Shown here: positions 18,037-27,401 of the stretch, piece after piece
How positions within the stretch are numbered: position 1 is the stretch's first letter
Layout: each line of letters begins with the position of its first letter
Source of the DNA: Paracoccaceae bacterium
Lineage (GTDB): Bacteria > Pseudomonadota > Alphaproteobacteria > Rhodobacterales > Rhodobacteraceae
NCBI GenBank assembly: GCA_902602765.1
Contig: CACKSH010000006.1
Location: forward strand, 47,136 to 111,135
Length of the DNA stretch: 64,000 bases
Direction: 5' to 3'
Position numbers and translations under genes: made by a program
The notes under the pieces: generated by a model
What the model was told of the DNA's origin: nothing
Databases searched by the model: none
What the model saw: the letters and a program-made list of their open reading frames with translations, nothing else

Positions 18037-21000
18037 TTGAGTAAACGATTTTCTACCAAAGGCAGATTAATTCAGGCTGATAAACCAATCAATTTTAACT
18101 TTAATGGAATAAACTTCACTGGTTATCAGGGGGATACTCTTGCATCGGCTCTATTAGCCAATGATAAATTGTTGCTAGCTCGTTCATTTAAATATCACAG
18201 GCCTAGAGGAATTGTATCTTCTGGACCTGAAGAGCCAAATTTTTTGGTCAATCTAGGAAAAGGTCATTTTTTTGAGCCTAATCAGCGCGGTACGATGACT
18301 GAAATTTTTGAGGGTCTTTCTGCAACTTCTCAGAACCATTTCCCTACGCTGGAATTTGACGTTGGTGAGATAAATAGTTGGTTAGCGCGATTTTTGCCGG
18401 CTGGTTTTTACTATAAAATGTTCATCCATCCACGCCCATTTTGGAAGTATGTTTACGAGCCATTTATTAGAATGTCAGCCGGCTTAGGCAAGGCTCCTCA
18501 GGTAAAGGATGGAAGTACCTATGAGCACTTCCACGCATTCTTTGACGTTGTGATTGTGGGAGGTGGAGTATCAGGTCTACAGACTGCCTTGGCCGCGGCC
18601 AGGACTGGAGTTAAAATTCTTCTAATCGAACAACAATCAAGTTGGGGTGGGCGCGCTCAGACAGATGAGGCGCATATTGATAATTTTACAGTAAATGAAT
18701 GGGTTCAGAACGTTTTAGAAGAATTGAATGCTATGCCCAATGCTTCGCTTAGAACTCGTATGACAGGTGCTGGCATTTATGATCATGGTTATTTTTTAGG
18801 ATATGAGCAGTTAAATGACCATAACGAAAACAATGACGGGCCACGGCATAGGCTTTGGAAAATTCGATCGAAGCAAATAGTTTGCTGTACGGGCGCAATT
18901 GAGCGACCGCTTAGTTTTGCTGGTAACGATATTCCTGGGGTTTTACTGGCATCAGCTGTTAGGGATTATGGGGTCAATTATGGTGTATCAATTGGGCAAA
19001 AAACAGTTGTGATTACAAATAATGATGACGCATACAAAACTGCTATTTTCCTCAAGGAAATGGGTTTAGAGGTGCCGGTTATCCTTGACGCGCGAGAAAA
19101 TGGTGGTGGAGAAGTAACCGCTAAGGCTCGGAAGATGGGAATACGCGTAGAATTTGGCAAAGTGATAGCGAAGGTTACTGGCCGCAAGAGAGTTTCGGGC
19201 GTACACGTATGTTTAAGCTCTGGTGAGGGAGAAACCATTGAGAAAATAGCGTGTGACGCAGTGGCGATGTCGGGTGGATGGACACCAGTAGTTCATTTGT
19301 GGTCGCATTGTGGAGGTAAATTAGAGTGGAGCGATGAGCGCTCTATGTTCTGTCCAGACAAGTCTAGGCCTCCAACAAATCAAAATGGTGAAAGTTTTGT
19401 GGAAACAGTTGGAGCTGCGTCTGGCAAAATTCAATTAAGCGAAATCGTTAATGAAGCTACTGATGTAGGTTTTACAATAGGTATAAAAGTAGGCGGAAAA
19501 GAAATTCGATCAAATGTTCCTGAAGTTTTGCAAAAATCAGAGGATCCTGTTGAGCCTTTTTGGTTTTCGCCTAGACGCGCAAAAAGAAAATTAAGAAATA
19601 AAACTTTTTTAGATTTTCAAAATGATGTTAAAATAAGTGACGTTGAACTTGCTGCGCGGGAGGGCTTTGAAAGTGTTGAGCACTTAAAGCGCTATACAAC
19701 ACTTGGCATGGCGACTGATCAGGGTAAATTATCCAATGTAAATGGTTTAGCGGTTTTAGCTAATACGTTGTCCAGTCCAATTAGTCAGGTTGGCACCACG
19801 ACTTTTCGACCACCATACACGCCAATTTCGATGGGGTCTATTGCTGGTTCTGCCCGTGATAGCGTATTTCAGCCAGTGAGAATGTCACCAATTCACAGCT
19901 GGCACGTTGAACATAATGCATTCTGTGAGCCAGTTGGATTTTGGCGGCGACCGTATTGTTTTCCCAGAGCAGGAGAAGGTACAAACGAGGCAGTAAACCG
20001 TGAAATCTTACAAACGCGCTCCTCAGTTGGACTCCTTGATGCATCCACTCTTGGTAAGCTTATAGTCTCAGGTCCGGATGCGGGAACGTTTCTAGATTTG
20101 ATTTATACTAATATGATTTCAAATCTTGCTATCGGTAAGTGTAGATATGGCTTGATGTGCTCTGAAAATGGTTTTTTAATTGATGATGGTGTTGTAGCTC
20201 GTTTAGATGAAAATACTTTTCTTTGCCATACAACGACGGGTGGTGCGGAACGGATTCATTCACACATGGAAGAGTGGTTGCAAACAGAGTGGTGGGATTT
20301 AAAAGTATTCACTCAAAATATTACTGAGCAATACGCCCAAATTGCTGTAGTCGGCCCCAATTCTAGGAAGTTACTTAAAAAATTGGGTGGAACAGATATT
20401 TCAAAAGATGCCTTAGGCTTCATGGAGTGGACAGATGCTTCCTTGGGCGGGTTTCAAGCACGTGTTTTCCGAATTTCTTTTTCAGGTGAATTATCTTTTG
20501 AGATATCAGTGGGTTCATCAGTCGGGCTTGATTTTTGGAATACATTACTGGATGTGGGTGCCGAGTTTGATATTATGCCGTACGGAACCGAGGCACTACA
20601 TGTCATGAGAGCAGAAAAAGGTTTTATTATGATCGGTGATGAAACTGATGGAACTATAATTCCCCAAGATCTCAATCTAGATTGGGCTATTTCAAAAAAG
20701 AAAAATGATTTCATTGGCAAAAGAGCCCTAGAAAGAGACTTTATGAAAAATCCAAATAGGTGGAAACTTGTTGGGTTAGAAACCCTTGATGGGTCCGTGC
20801 TTCCCGATGGGTCATATGCGGTAGGTACTGGTTCCAATGCTAATGGGCAAAAGAATACAATAGGTCGAGTGACCTCTACCTATTTCTCGCCCACTTTAGA
20901 AAAGGGCATTGCCATGGGTTTAGTCCATAATGGACCTGAGCGACTGGGAGAAGTAATTAAATTTGAAAAAGTAAATGGCGAAGTAGTACCTACTAGGATT

Positions 21001-21048
21001 GTAGATCAAGTATTTTACGACAAAACTGGTAGTAAGCAAAATGTTTGA
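18037..21048 (+). CDS. soxA: Sarcosine oxidase alpha subunit
   Basis: About 1003 residues, normal for the family. Domains in order: a ferredoxin-like N-terminal segment (PRGIVSSGPEEPN), an NAD(P)/FAD-type Rossmann region (VIVGGGVSGLQTA at about residue 173), and from about residue 620 a GcvT-like folate-binding domain that captures the methylene group on tetrahydrofolate. Two TTG codons are available. AGGAG at 18025-18029 is one base from TTG 18031 but seven from TTG 18037, so 18037 is chosen. The end overlaps soxG by eight bases. Confidence 0.95.
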   Translation: MSKRFSTKGRLIQADKPINFNFNGINFTGYQGDTLASALLANDKLLLARSFKYHRPRGIVSSGPEEPNFLVNLGKGHFFEPNQRGTMTEIFEGLSATSQNHFPTLEFDVGEINSWLARFLPAGFYYKMFIHPRPFWKYVYEPFIRMSAGLGKAPQVKDGSTYEHFHAFFDVVIVGGGVSGLQTALAAARTGVKILLIEQQSSWGGRAQTDEAHIDNFTVNEWVQNVLEELNAMPNASLRTRMTGAGIYDHGYFLGYEQLNDHNENNDGPRHRLWKIRSKQIVCCTGAIERPLSFAGNDIPGVLLASAVRDYGVNYGVSIGQKTVVITNNDDAYKTAIFLKEMGLEVPVILDARENGGGEVTAKARKMGIRVEFGKVIAKVTGRKRVSGVHVCLSSGEGETIEKIACDAVAMSGGWTPVVHLWSHCGGKLEWSDERSMFCPDKSRPPTNQNGESFVETVGAASGKIQLSEIVNEATDVGFTIGIKVGGKEIRSNVPEVLQKSEDPVEPFWFSPRRAKRKLRNKTFLDFQNDVKISDVELAAREGFESVEHLKRYTTLGMATDQGKLSNVNGLAVLANTLSSPISQVGTTTFRPPYTPISMGSIAGSARDSVFQPVRMSPIHSWHVEHNAFCEPVGFWRRPYCFPRAGEGTNEAVNREILQTRSSVGLLDASTLGKLIVSGPDAGTFLDLIYTNMISNLAIGKCRYGLMCSENGFLIDDGVVARLDENTFLCHTTTGGAERIHSHMEEWLQTEWWDLKVFTQNITEQYAQIAVVGPNSRKLLKKLGGTDISKDALGFMEWTDASLGGFQARVFRISFSGELSFEISVGSSVGLDFWNTLLDVGAEFDIMPYGTEALHVMRAEKGFIMIGDETDGTIIPQDLNLDWAISKKKNDFIGKRALERDFMKNPNRWKLVGLETLDGSVLPDGSYAVGTGSNANGQKNTIGRVTSTYFSPTLEKGIAMGLVHNGPERLGEVIKFEKVNGEVVPTRIVDQVFYDKTGSKQNV

Positions 21049-21604
21049 TCAGCATAAAACACAGATCAGCCAAAACTCACACTATCTTAAAGTATTTAGA
21101 GAGATAGGCATCGGAATGATTACGATGCGCCTAAATCTTGATGACCAAGTACTTAAACGAAAATTGCGTCATGTTCTTGGCATTAGTATTCCCCCTGTCA
21201 GACACATTGAAGCAACCACAGATGCTATATTAGCTTGGATGTCACCAGATGAACTACTTTATTTCTGCACCCGTGAAGAGGTTTTAAACCGATTAAATCT
21301 TCTAAGGGAATCCTTCAATTCTGAGCATACGCTTTTTTTAGATGTATCGGATGCTAGAGCAATATTTTCAATGGAAGGAGACAGGGTCAGAGAAGTAGTT
21401 GCTAAATTGGCGCCAATTGACACTGATCTAAACAGCTTGGCTTTGGGTGAGATCAGAAGAACACGGTTTTCGCAAGTTGCCGCCGCGGTGTGGCTATCTG
21501 AAGAAAATAGAGCCACAGTTATTTGTTTTGGCTCGGTAGAAAAATATCTTAGTGATTTGTTGCTAGTTTCGAGCAAAAAAGGAAGTGAAGTTGCGGACGA
21601 ATAA
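21041..21604 (+). CDS. soxG: Sarcosine oxidase gamma subunit
   Basis: 187 residues, the last subunit of the heterotetramer. It resembles part of the GcvT fold and packs against the alpha subunit. Conserved points include the RLNLDDQVLKRKL start and the DVSDARAIFSMEG and RRTRFSQVAAAVWL segments. The ATG lies inside the end of soxA (8-base overlap), suggesting coupled translation. No folate gene (glyA, folD, purU) follows, although these often accompany sox operons. The next gene is sodB. Confidence 0.92.
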   Translation: MFDQHKTQISQNSHYLKVFREIGIGMITMRLNLDDQVLKRKLRHVLGISIPPVRHIEATTDAILAWMSPDELLYFCTREEVLNRLNLLRESFNSEHTLFLDVSDARAIFSMEGDRVREVVAKLAPIDTDLNSLALGEIRRTRFSQVAAAVWLSEENRATVICFGSVEKYLSDLLLVSSKKGSEVADE

Positions 21605-21803
21605 ACTAGAAATCGCAATGAAGTGAAGTATACATTTTTTCGAAGAATTACGCACTAGAGGTGGGCTAATTTTAGCAGTTAAATATAGTGAACTCCAATG
21701 CAAGATTTTATATCTTTACCATGTTTTGCTTCTTTACTATTGACGTTTTGTGAGTAAACCTATCATCCTGAAGAGCTCACTTTTTGAATGTAAGGATTAT
21801 TTA

Positions 21804-22403
21804 ATGGCGTTTGAACTACCTAATCTACCGTATGCTCACGATGCACTATCTGAGTTCGGTATGTCTAAAGAGACCCTAGAGTATCATCATGATTTACACC
21901 ACAAGGCGTATGTTGATAATGGTAACAAGTTAATTGATGGAACGGAATGGTACGATAAATCTCTTGAAGAAATTATAGTTGGAACATATCAAGCTGGTTC
22001 GGTTGCGCAGAATGGTATTTTCAACAATGCATCGCAGCATTGGAACCATATTCAGTTTTGGGAGATGATGGGCCCAGGTGGAAATAACATGCCATCAGAG
22101 TTATCTTCTGCAATAAATGAAAATTTTGGTTCAATTGAAAAGTTTAAAGCAGATTTTTGTGCTGCTGGTGCAGGGCAGTTTGGCGCAGGCTGGTGCTGGC
22201 TAGTTAAAGATACAGATGGTTCGCTAAAAATTACCAAAACTGAGAACGGTGTAAACCCAATATGTTTCGGTCAGGTTGCATTGTTGGGTTGCGATGTATG
22301 GGAACATTCATATTATATAGATTTTCGCAACAAGCGACCTGCCTATTTGACAAATTTTCTGGATCAACTTGTCAATTGGGAAAACGTTGCATCGCGCATG
22401 TAA
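21804..22403 (+). CDS. sodB: Superoxide dismutase, Fe-type
   Basis: 199 residues. Converts superoxide to peroxide and oxygen. Metal ligands are seen in YHHDLHHKAYV (first His), QHWNH (second His), and DVWEHSYYID (Asp and third His). SQHWNH carries the glutamine position usual in iron enzymes rather than the glycine of Mn enzymes, so iron is the likely metal. The open frame begins at 21750, but AAGGA at 21792-21796 is seven bases from ATG 21804, and MAFELPNLPYAHDAL is the family start. The 5' region may hold its own promoter. Confidence 0.95.
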   Translation: MAFELPNLPYAHDALSEFGMSKETLEYHHDLHHKAYVDNGNKLIDGTEWYDKSLEEIIVGTYQAGSVAQNGIFNNASQHWNHIQFWEMMGPGGNNMPSELSSAINENFGSIEKFKADFCAAGAGQFGAGWCWLVKDTDGSLKITKTENGVNPICFGQVALLGCDVWEHSYYIDFRNKRPAYLTNFLDQLVNWENVASRM

Positions 22404-22419
22404 GCTCTAAGATATTTGG

Positions 22420-22445
22420 CAGACCCCGCAGCACGGTAGGGTCTG
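22420..22445 (+). terminator. Possible hairpin terminator after sodB
   Basis: CAGACCC and GGGTCTG form a 7-base stem with a 12-base loop that can pair further (CCG/CGG), 17 bases after the sodB stop. No T-run follows, so a Rho-independent terminator is only possible. An mRNA 3' stabilising hairpin is as likely. Confidence 0.4.
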
Positions 22446-22501
22446 TTATCAGAAAGAGGTACAGCACTGGTCTTTACTTGTTGTAATCCAAGGACCGTCA
22501 G

Positions 22502-23365
22502 ATGACAGAGCCTCAAAAAGGCGCGTTCGCTATGATCTTAGCTTGTACCATATGGGGCCTTTCCGCCATATATTATAAGCAGCTGGGAAATACTCCTCCT
22601 ATCGAGGTTCTTTGTCACAGAACCCTTTGGTCTGTGATTGTATTTATATTTTTTTTGCGGTTGCAGAACAGGTTACATGAGTTGAAATTAGTATTCATGG
22701 ATTGGAAGCTCATTGTAGGTTTATTTTGGGCCGCTGCTATGATTTCAACTAATTGGTTCTTCTTTATTTGGTCAGTTCACAATGATCGTGCTACGGAAGC
22801 TAGCCTTGGGTATTATATTTTTCCGCTAGTTGCGGTTTTGTTTGGATTACTTTTTTTCAAAGAACGATTGTCGCTGGTGAAATGTTGCTCTGTATTTCTA
22901 GCGGGGGTTGCGGTTGTTGTATTAGCGGTATCACAAAATATTTTGCCTTTGGTCGCCTTGGTTCTCTCAGTTACTTTTGGAATATACGGCCTGGTAAAAA
23001 AGCAGATTAGTTTGGGGCCTGTCATATCGGTTACGACTGAAGTTTTTCTACTTCTGCCAATAGCTTTAACATTTCTTCTTTATTGGCATTTTTCCGGAAT
23101 TGGTAATTTTGGCAGTAGTCTTAAGACTTCGCTTCTGCTAATTTTTAGTGGACCTTTGACAGCGGTGCCGTTGATGCTCTTTTCCTTTGCAGCACGGCGT
23201 ATCCAAATGACCTCGTTAGGCATAATTCAGTATCTTAATCCAACGCTTCAATTTCTAGTTGCCGTATTTATTTTTATGGAGCCATTTGGCATCTGGCAGG
23301 CAATTGCATTCGGTTTGATTTGGCTAGCGTTGTTTTTATATACTTTAGCAACTGTATCTGATTAA
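22502..23365 (+). CDS. rarD: EamA-family permease RarD
   Basis: 287 residues with ten predicted membrane helices in two EamA halves. The GAFAMILACTIWGLSAIYYK opening and FFIWSVHNDRATEASLGYYIFPL are typical of RarD. These are drug/metabolite-type exporters of uncertain substrate. ATG 22502 has AAGGA about 8 bases upstream. The 3' end overlaps the convergent LOG-family gene by four bases. Confidence 0.88.
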   Translation: MTEPQKGAFAMILACTIWGLSAIYYKQLGNTPPIEVLCHRTLWSVIVFIFFLRLQNRLHELKLVFMDWKLIVGLFWAAAMISTNWFFFIWSVHNDRATEASLGYYIFPLVAVLFGLLFFKERLSLVKCCSVFLAGVAVVVLAVSQNILPLVALVLSVTFGIYGLVKKQISLGPVISVTTEVFLLLPIALTFLLYWHFSGIGNFGSSLKTSLLLIFSGPLTAVPLMLFSFAARRIQMTSLGIIQYLNPTLQFLVAVFIFMEPFGIWQAIAFGLIWLALFLYTLATVSD

Positions 23366-23910
23366 TCATTAACTTTTAGGGCTCTGATAGCATCCTCGGG
23401 TGATGTGACTATCTTAAAAAGTCCACTTAAACTCTCATCAGCAAACCCATTTTCAATAAGATGGTTAATTAATTTAATCAGAGGGTCCCAGAACCCTTTT
23501 ACATTTAAAATTATTATAGGTTTGCTATGCAGTTTTAATTGTGCCCAGGTTAAGACTTCGAAAAATTCATCAAGTGTCCCTGCGCCACCCGGTAAAATAA
23601 CAATGGCGTCAGAATTCATGAACATAACCTTTTTGCGTTCGTGCATGTTTTGTGTGACGATAAAATTATTAATGTCGGTTTTACCAACCTCCGCCTCTAA
23701 TAAATGTTCTGGAATTACTCCCATAACTTCGCCACCGTTAGACTGTATGTTATGAGCCACGGTGCCCATAAGACCTATATTGCCTGCCCCATAAACTAGC
23801 TGACAGTTTTCCTCCGCAAGCAGCCGCCCTAGTTTTTCGGTCGCTTTTTTGTAAGCGTTATCGCTTCCATAACGTGAACCGCAAAACACACAAACAGAAA
23901 GTGATAACAT
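23362..23910 (-). CDS. LOG family protein (TIGR00730 type)
   Basis: 182 residues with a Rossmann-like fold. The conserved PGGAGTLDE motif and the upstream MHERKKVMF segment are the phosphoribohydrolase signatures of the LOG family, which cleaves nucleoside 5'-monophosphates such as cytokinin ribotides in plants and some bacteria. The substrate here is unknown. Convergent with rarD and divergent from the LysM gene, so it is transcribed alone. Confidence 0.9.
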   Translation of the reverse strand: MLSLSVCVFCGSRYGSDNAYKKATEKLGRLLAEENCQLVYGAGNIGLMGTVAHNIQSNGGEVMGVIPEHLLEAEVGKTDINNFIVTQNMHERKKVMFMNSDAIVILPGGAGTLDEFFEVLTWAQLKLHSKPIIILNVKGFWDPLIKLINHLIENGFADESLSGLFKIVTSPEDAIRALKVND

Positions 23911-24010
23911 ATTGAAATCCTTATTTCAGAGTAACCTGTAAACTTTAGCCTTGTTGATGTCCTCACTCAACTGTAGATATGGGTTAACAAAATTTTGGAG
24001 ATATACAAAA

Positions 24011-25495
24011 TTGAATCTATTAAGTTCCATTTGGTTTTGGCTCGGCGTGCTTGGCGTGAGTGTAGTAACTTACGGTGTATTTGATGCTTTGAATACACAA
24101 GAAGAGAAGTCTGTTTCGGGCGCAGATATCCAAAATGTTCAAGAACAAGTTCAAATTGAAATAAATGAGACCACTAAAGAACTTAATAGCTCAACATCTA
24201 AGGTTGAATTAAAACCCACCGCTGAGAAAAATGTAGAAGTAGAAGGCTCAATTCCTGAAGATACTGAAGTTATGCCGGTTGAAGTTTTTTTGGATACGGC
24301 TCGGGTTGATGTTGATGGTCTCGTTACCCTCGCCGGTAGAGCAGAACCTGGAGCAACTATAGAGGTTCTTGTCGGTGAAATTATAATTGGGACAATATCC
24401 GTTGGGAAAGATGGGAGCTTTGCATCAATTTTTGAATTAAGTTCTAGTGAAGAAATTCGTGTACTTGTTTTGAGAACAGACAAAGGCGACGATTTTGTTT
24501 ATGCAGATCAAAGTATAGTTATTTTGCCATCACAGATAACAAAAAAGGCTTTAAACGAGAATTTGCAGCTCTCAGACGAGGTGGCAAGTTTAGAACCTTC
24601 TGGTGAGATTGCGTCAGTTGGTTCAGTACAAAGGAAAGGGTCCGTTGAAAGCCAAGAAGTAGAGACTGACAAATCTGATGAAAAGTCGACTTCGGAAACT
24701 AAAGAGCAATACGGGACTGTTGAAAAACCTGAGATCGAAGTGACTAAGGCCGAGATACTGGAAGAAGATGAGGTAGAGATTGGGCAAGTAGACCTTTCAT
24801 ATTTAGAGGAACAGGAAACGCAGACGGAACTGCAAGAGGCAATAGAAAAATCTGAAATTTCCGAAAATAAAGTGGATATTTCAGAGAGTGGTCCTGACGT
24901 CAGCCTTTCCGATAATTCTGAAGATATTTCAAACTCAACAATGAATTCAAGTACACCGCAGCCAAAGGTCGTGATGGCTGACAGTGATGGGGTTAAGGTG
25001 TTACAAGATGATCAAAGTGCGAAAGACCAGCTTGCACTCGACTCTATAGCGTATGATCCGTCGGGCAACGTTACTCTGAGCGGGCGTTCCAACCCTGATG
25101 GCCTTGTTAGATTTTATGTTGATAATGAGGCTATATCAGCGGCAAAGACGGATGACACTGGGTATTGGGAGACGGATTTGTCGGATGTCATTCCAGGAAC
25201 ATACACCCTTCGTATTGATGAGCTGGGATCGAGAGGTGATGTGGTTTCTAGATTAGAAAGTCCTTTTAAACGTGAAGATCGTGAGAAGCTTGCCGCGTTA
25301 ATTGCTCCAAGTTCAAGCCCTGTTCGCATTAACGTGGTTACAGTGCAGCCGGGTAATACACTTTGGGCTATAGCACGCAAGCGATATGGTGATGGATTAC
25401 TGTACGTTCGTGTCTTTGACGCAAACCGAGACAAAATTAAGGATCCTGATTTGATTTATCCCGGACAGTTGTTTGATTTACCCGATATCAATTGA
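24011..25495 (+). CDS. LysM domain protein with two Ig-like domains
   Basis: About 494 residues. Order: an N-terminal membrane helix or uncleaved signal (residues 5-24), a first beta-sandwich-like repeat (about 95-180), a long acidic Ser/Glu/Lys-rich linker (about 190-335), a second similar repeat (about 345-420), and a C-terminal LysM domain (VQPGNTLWAIARKRYG to LIYPGQLFDLP). It is probably anchored in the inner membrane and binds peptidoglycan. Earlier starts (TTG 23951, ATG 23957) have no ribosome site. GGAG at 23997-24000 points to TTG 24011, with 10-base spacing. This layout is common in Rhodobacterales, but the function is unknown. Confidence 0.8.
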   Translation: MNLLSSIWFWLGVLGVSVVTYGVFDALNTQEEKSVSGADIQNVQEQVQIEINETTKELNSSTSKVELKPTAEKNVEVEGSIPEDTEVMPVEVFLDTARVDVDGLVTLAGRAEPGATIEVLVGEIIIGTISVGKDGSFASIFELSSSEEIRVLVLRTDKGDDFVYADQSIVILPSQITKKALNENLQLSDEVASLEPSGEIASVGSVQRKGSVESQEVETDKSDEKSTSETKEQYGTVEKPEIEVTKAEILEEDEVEIGQVDLSYLEEQETQTELQEAIEKSEISENKVDISESGPDVSLSDNSEDISNSTMNSSTPQPKVVMADSDGVKVLQDDQSAKDQLALDSIAYDPSGNVTLSGRSNPDGLVRFYVDNEAISAAKTDDTGYWETDLSDVIPGTYTLRIDELGSRGDVVSRLESPFKREDREKLAALIAPSSSPVRINVVTVQPGNTLWAIARKRYGDGLLYVRVFDANRDKIKDPDLIYPGQLFDLPDIN

Positions 25496-25581
25496 ACCAA
25501 TTAATAAATCTTCTAAACCAAGGTTTTTGTAAAGCGACACTTAGTTGATTAATAATTATGATTGCGGGCATTACATATTAA

Positions 25582-27381
25582 ATGAAAAACGACGAACAAA
25601 ATACCGAATATTTGGAGAGAAAATCAGGTATACGTACTATAATTCGAGTAGCGCCGTACTTATGGCCAAAAGGGCAGCCTGAAATAAAGTATCGAGTTAT
25701 TTTTTCGATGCTTGCTCTTATCCTTTCAAAGATGATTGCTGTTTATACTCCTCTTATTTATCGAGATACCGTTAACGCTTTGTCAGACCAAGGAGTTAGC
25801 GAGCTTTTTCTTGGGGCTGTTGGCCTAACGGTTGCCTATGGCGTCTCCCGAATATTTACAAATGGTTTTCAGCAATTGAGAGACATTTTGTTTGCCAAGG
25901 TAGCTCAAAGAGCTCTTCGTAAACTTGCACTGACAACTTTTCGACATGTACATGCTTTATCTCTGCGATACCACATCACGCGTCAAACTGGTGGGCTTTC
26001 TCGCATTATCGACAGAGGAGTGAAGGGAGTTGAATTTTTACTTCGGTTTTTATTGTTTTCAATCGGTCCTTTGGTGCTTGAATTATTGATGATCGCAATT
26101 TTACTCTATGTGATGCTTGATATACGATATTTGGCTGTAATTTTCCTTACTATTGGAACATATGTTTGGTTCACTTTTAAAGTAACTGAATGGCGCGTAA
26201 AATTAAGAAAGAAAATGAATGATCAAGATACGGAAGCAGCTCAAAAAGCTGTAGATAGCCTGCTTAACTTTGAAACAGTGAAATATTTTAATGCCGAGCA
26301 AAGAGAGGCCGAGCGTTATGACACCGCTATGGCCGGCTATGAAGATGCAGCACTTAAGACTGCATATTCATTAGGTTTCCTTAACTTTGGCCAAGCCATT
26401 TTAATAACGTTGGGGTTAATAATAGTAATGGTGATGGCCGCTTTTGGAGTTCAAAATGGTGTTTTGACAGTTGGGGATTTCGTAATGGTAAATGCTTACA
26501 TGATCCAGATAACAATGCCTCTTAACTTCCTTGGCACTGTGTACCGAGAAATACGACAGGCACTCGTAGACATGGGTGAAATGTTCAATTTGTTAGAGCA
26601 AGAGACGGAGATTTTTGATAAACCTAATGCCAAGCCAATCGATGTTACAAACGGCCAAGTAAAGTTTTCAAATGTATATTTCAGTTATGACGGTAAACGC
26701 CAAATTCTAAATGACTTAAATATTGAAATTCAAGGTGGAGCAAAGGTTGCAATTGTTGGATCATCTGGCTCTGGCAAGTCAACCATCGGTCGTCTTTTAT
26801 TTCGATTTTATGATGTTTCAGGAGGTTCATTATCGATAGATGGACAAGACATTAAAAATGTTACTCAATCGTCTTTACATAAGGCTATCGGAGTTGTTCC
26901 CCAAGATACGGTTTTATTTAATGACAGCATATTTTATAATATAGCGTATGGGAAAGATAATGCTTCCTCGGCCGAGGTAGAAAAGGCGGCCAGGGCTGCT
27001 CAAATACACGAGTTCATTATGTCCTTACCAGATGAATATGACACTACTGTTGGTGAAAGAGGTTTAAAGCTTTCTGGTGGAGAAAAGCAGAGGGTAGGTA
27101 TTGCAAGGACACTCCTCAAAGATCCACCAATCCTACTACTCGATGAGGCAACATCGGCTCTCGACTCCGAAACTGAGCGTGAAATTCACGATGCTCTGGA
27201 AAATGCAGCAAAGGGCCGAACGGTTATTTCAATAGCGCACCGTCTATCAACTATATCAGATGCTGACAAAATAGTTGTTCTTGAAAGTGGGGAAATAGTT
27301 GAAATTGGTGAACACTCCAATCTGTTAAAAAACCAGAGTCGTTACTTTGAACTTTGGAACATGCAGCTCAAGGTGGGCTAA
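25582..27381 (+). CDS. Atm1-type ABC exporter
   Basis: 599 residues, a half transporter with permease and ATPase fused. Six membrane helices occupy about residues 35-330. The ATPase has Walker A GSSGSGKST (about 393-401), LSGGEKQRVGIAR (about 496), and Walker B ILLLDEATSALD (about 516). The sequence VESLLNFETVKYFNAE-like segment (here DSLLNFETVKYFNAE) is characteristic of Atm1/HMT1-type exporters, which carry glutathione conjugates or glutathione-metal complexes and support Fe-S supply or metal resistance. Its stop faces the RND operon 20 bases away. Confidence 0.9.
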   Translation: MKNDEQNTEYLERKSGIRTIIRVAPYLWPKGQPEIKYRVIFSMLALILSKMIAVYTPLIYRDTVNALSDQGVSELFLGAVGLTVAYGVSRIFTNGFQQLRDILFAKVAQRALRKLALTTFRHVHALSLRYHITRQTGGLSRIIDRGVKGVEFLLRFLLFSIGPLVLELLMIAILLYVMLDIRYLAVIFLTIGTYVWFTFKVTEWRVKLRKKMNDQDTEAAQKAVDSLLNFETVKYFNAEQREAERYDTAMAGYEDAALKTAYSLGFLNFGQAILITLGLIIVMVMAAFGVQNGVLTVGDFVMVNAYMIQITMPLNFLGTVYREIRQALVDMGEMFNLLEQETEIFDKPNAKPIDVTNGQVKFSNVYFSYDGKRQILNDLNIEIQGGAKVAIVGSSGSGKSTIGRLLFRFYDVSGGSLSIDGQDIKNVTQSSLHKAIGVVPQDTVLFNDSIFYNIAYGKDNASSAEVEKAARAAQIHEFIMSLPDEYDTTVGERGLKLSGGEKQRVGIARTLLKDPPILLLDEATSALDSETEREIHDALENAAKGRTVISIAHRLSTISDADKIVVLESGEIVEIGEHSNLLKNQSRYFELWNMQLKVG

Positions 27382-27401
27382 ATCAAAGACTTAAAAATGT
27401 C

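Noticed and set aside
20454..20837. Minus-strand open frame of 127 codons in soxA
   Set aside because: Shadow of the soxA GcvT-like domain. No independent coding signal.
21750..21803. N-terminal extension of sodB
   Set aside because: Non-family residues before MAFELPNL, and AAGGA is correctly spaced from ATG 21804.
27382..27401. Bidirectional terminator between the ABC exporter and the RND gene
   Set aside because: The short gap contains only a weak GAC/GTC pairing.
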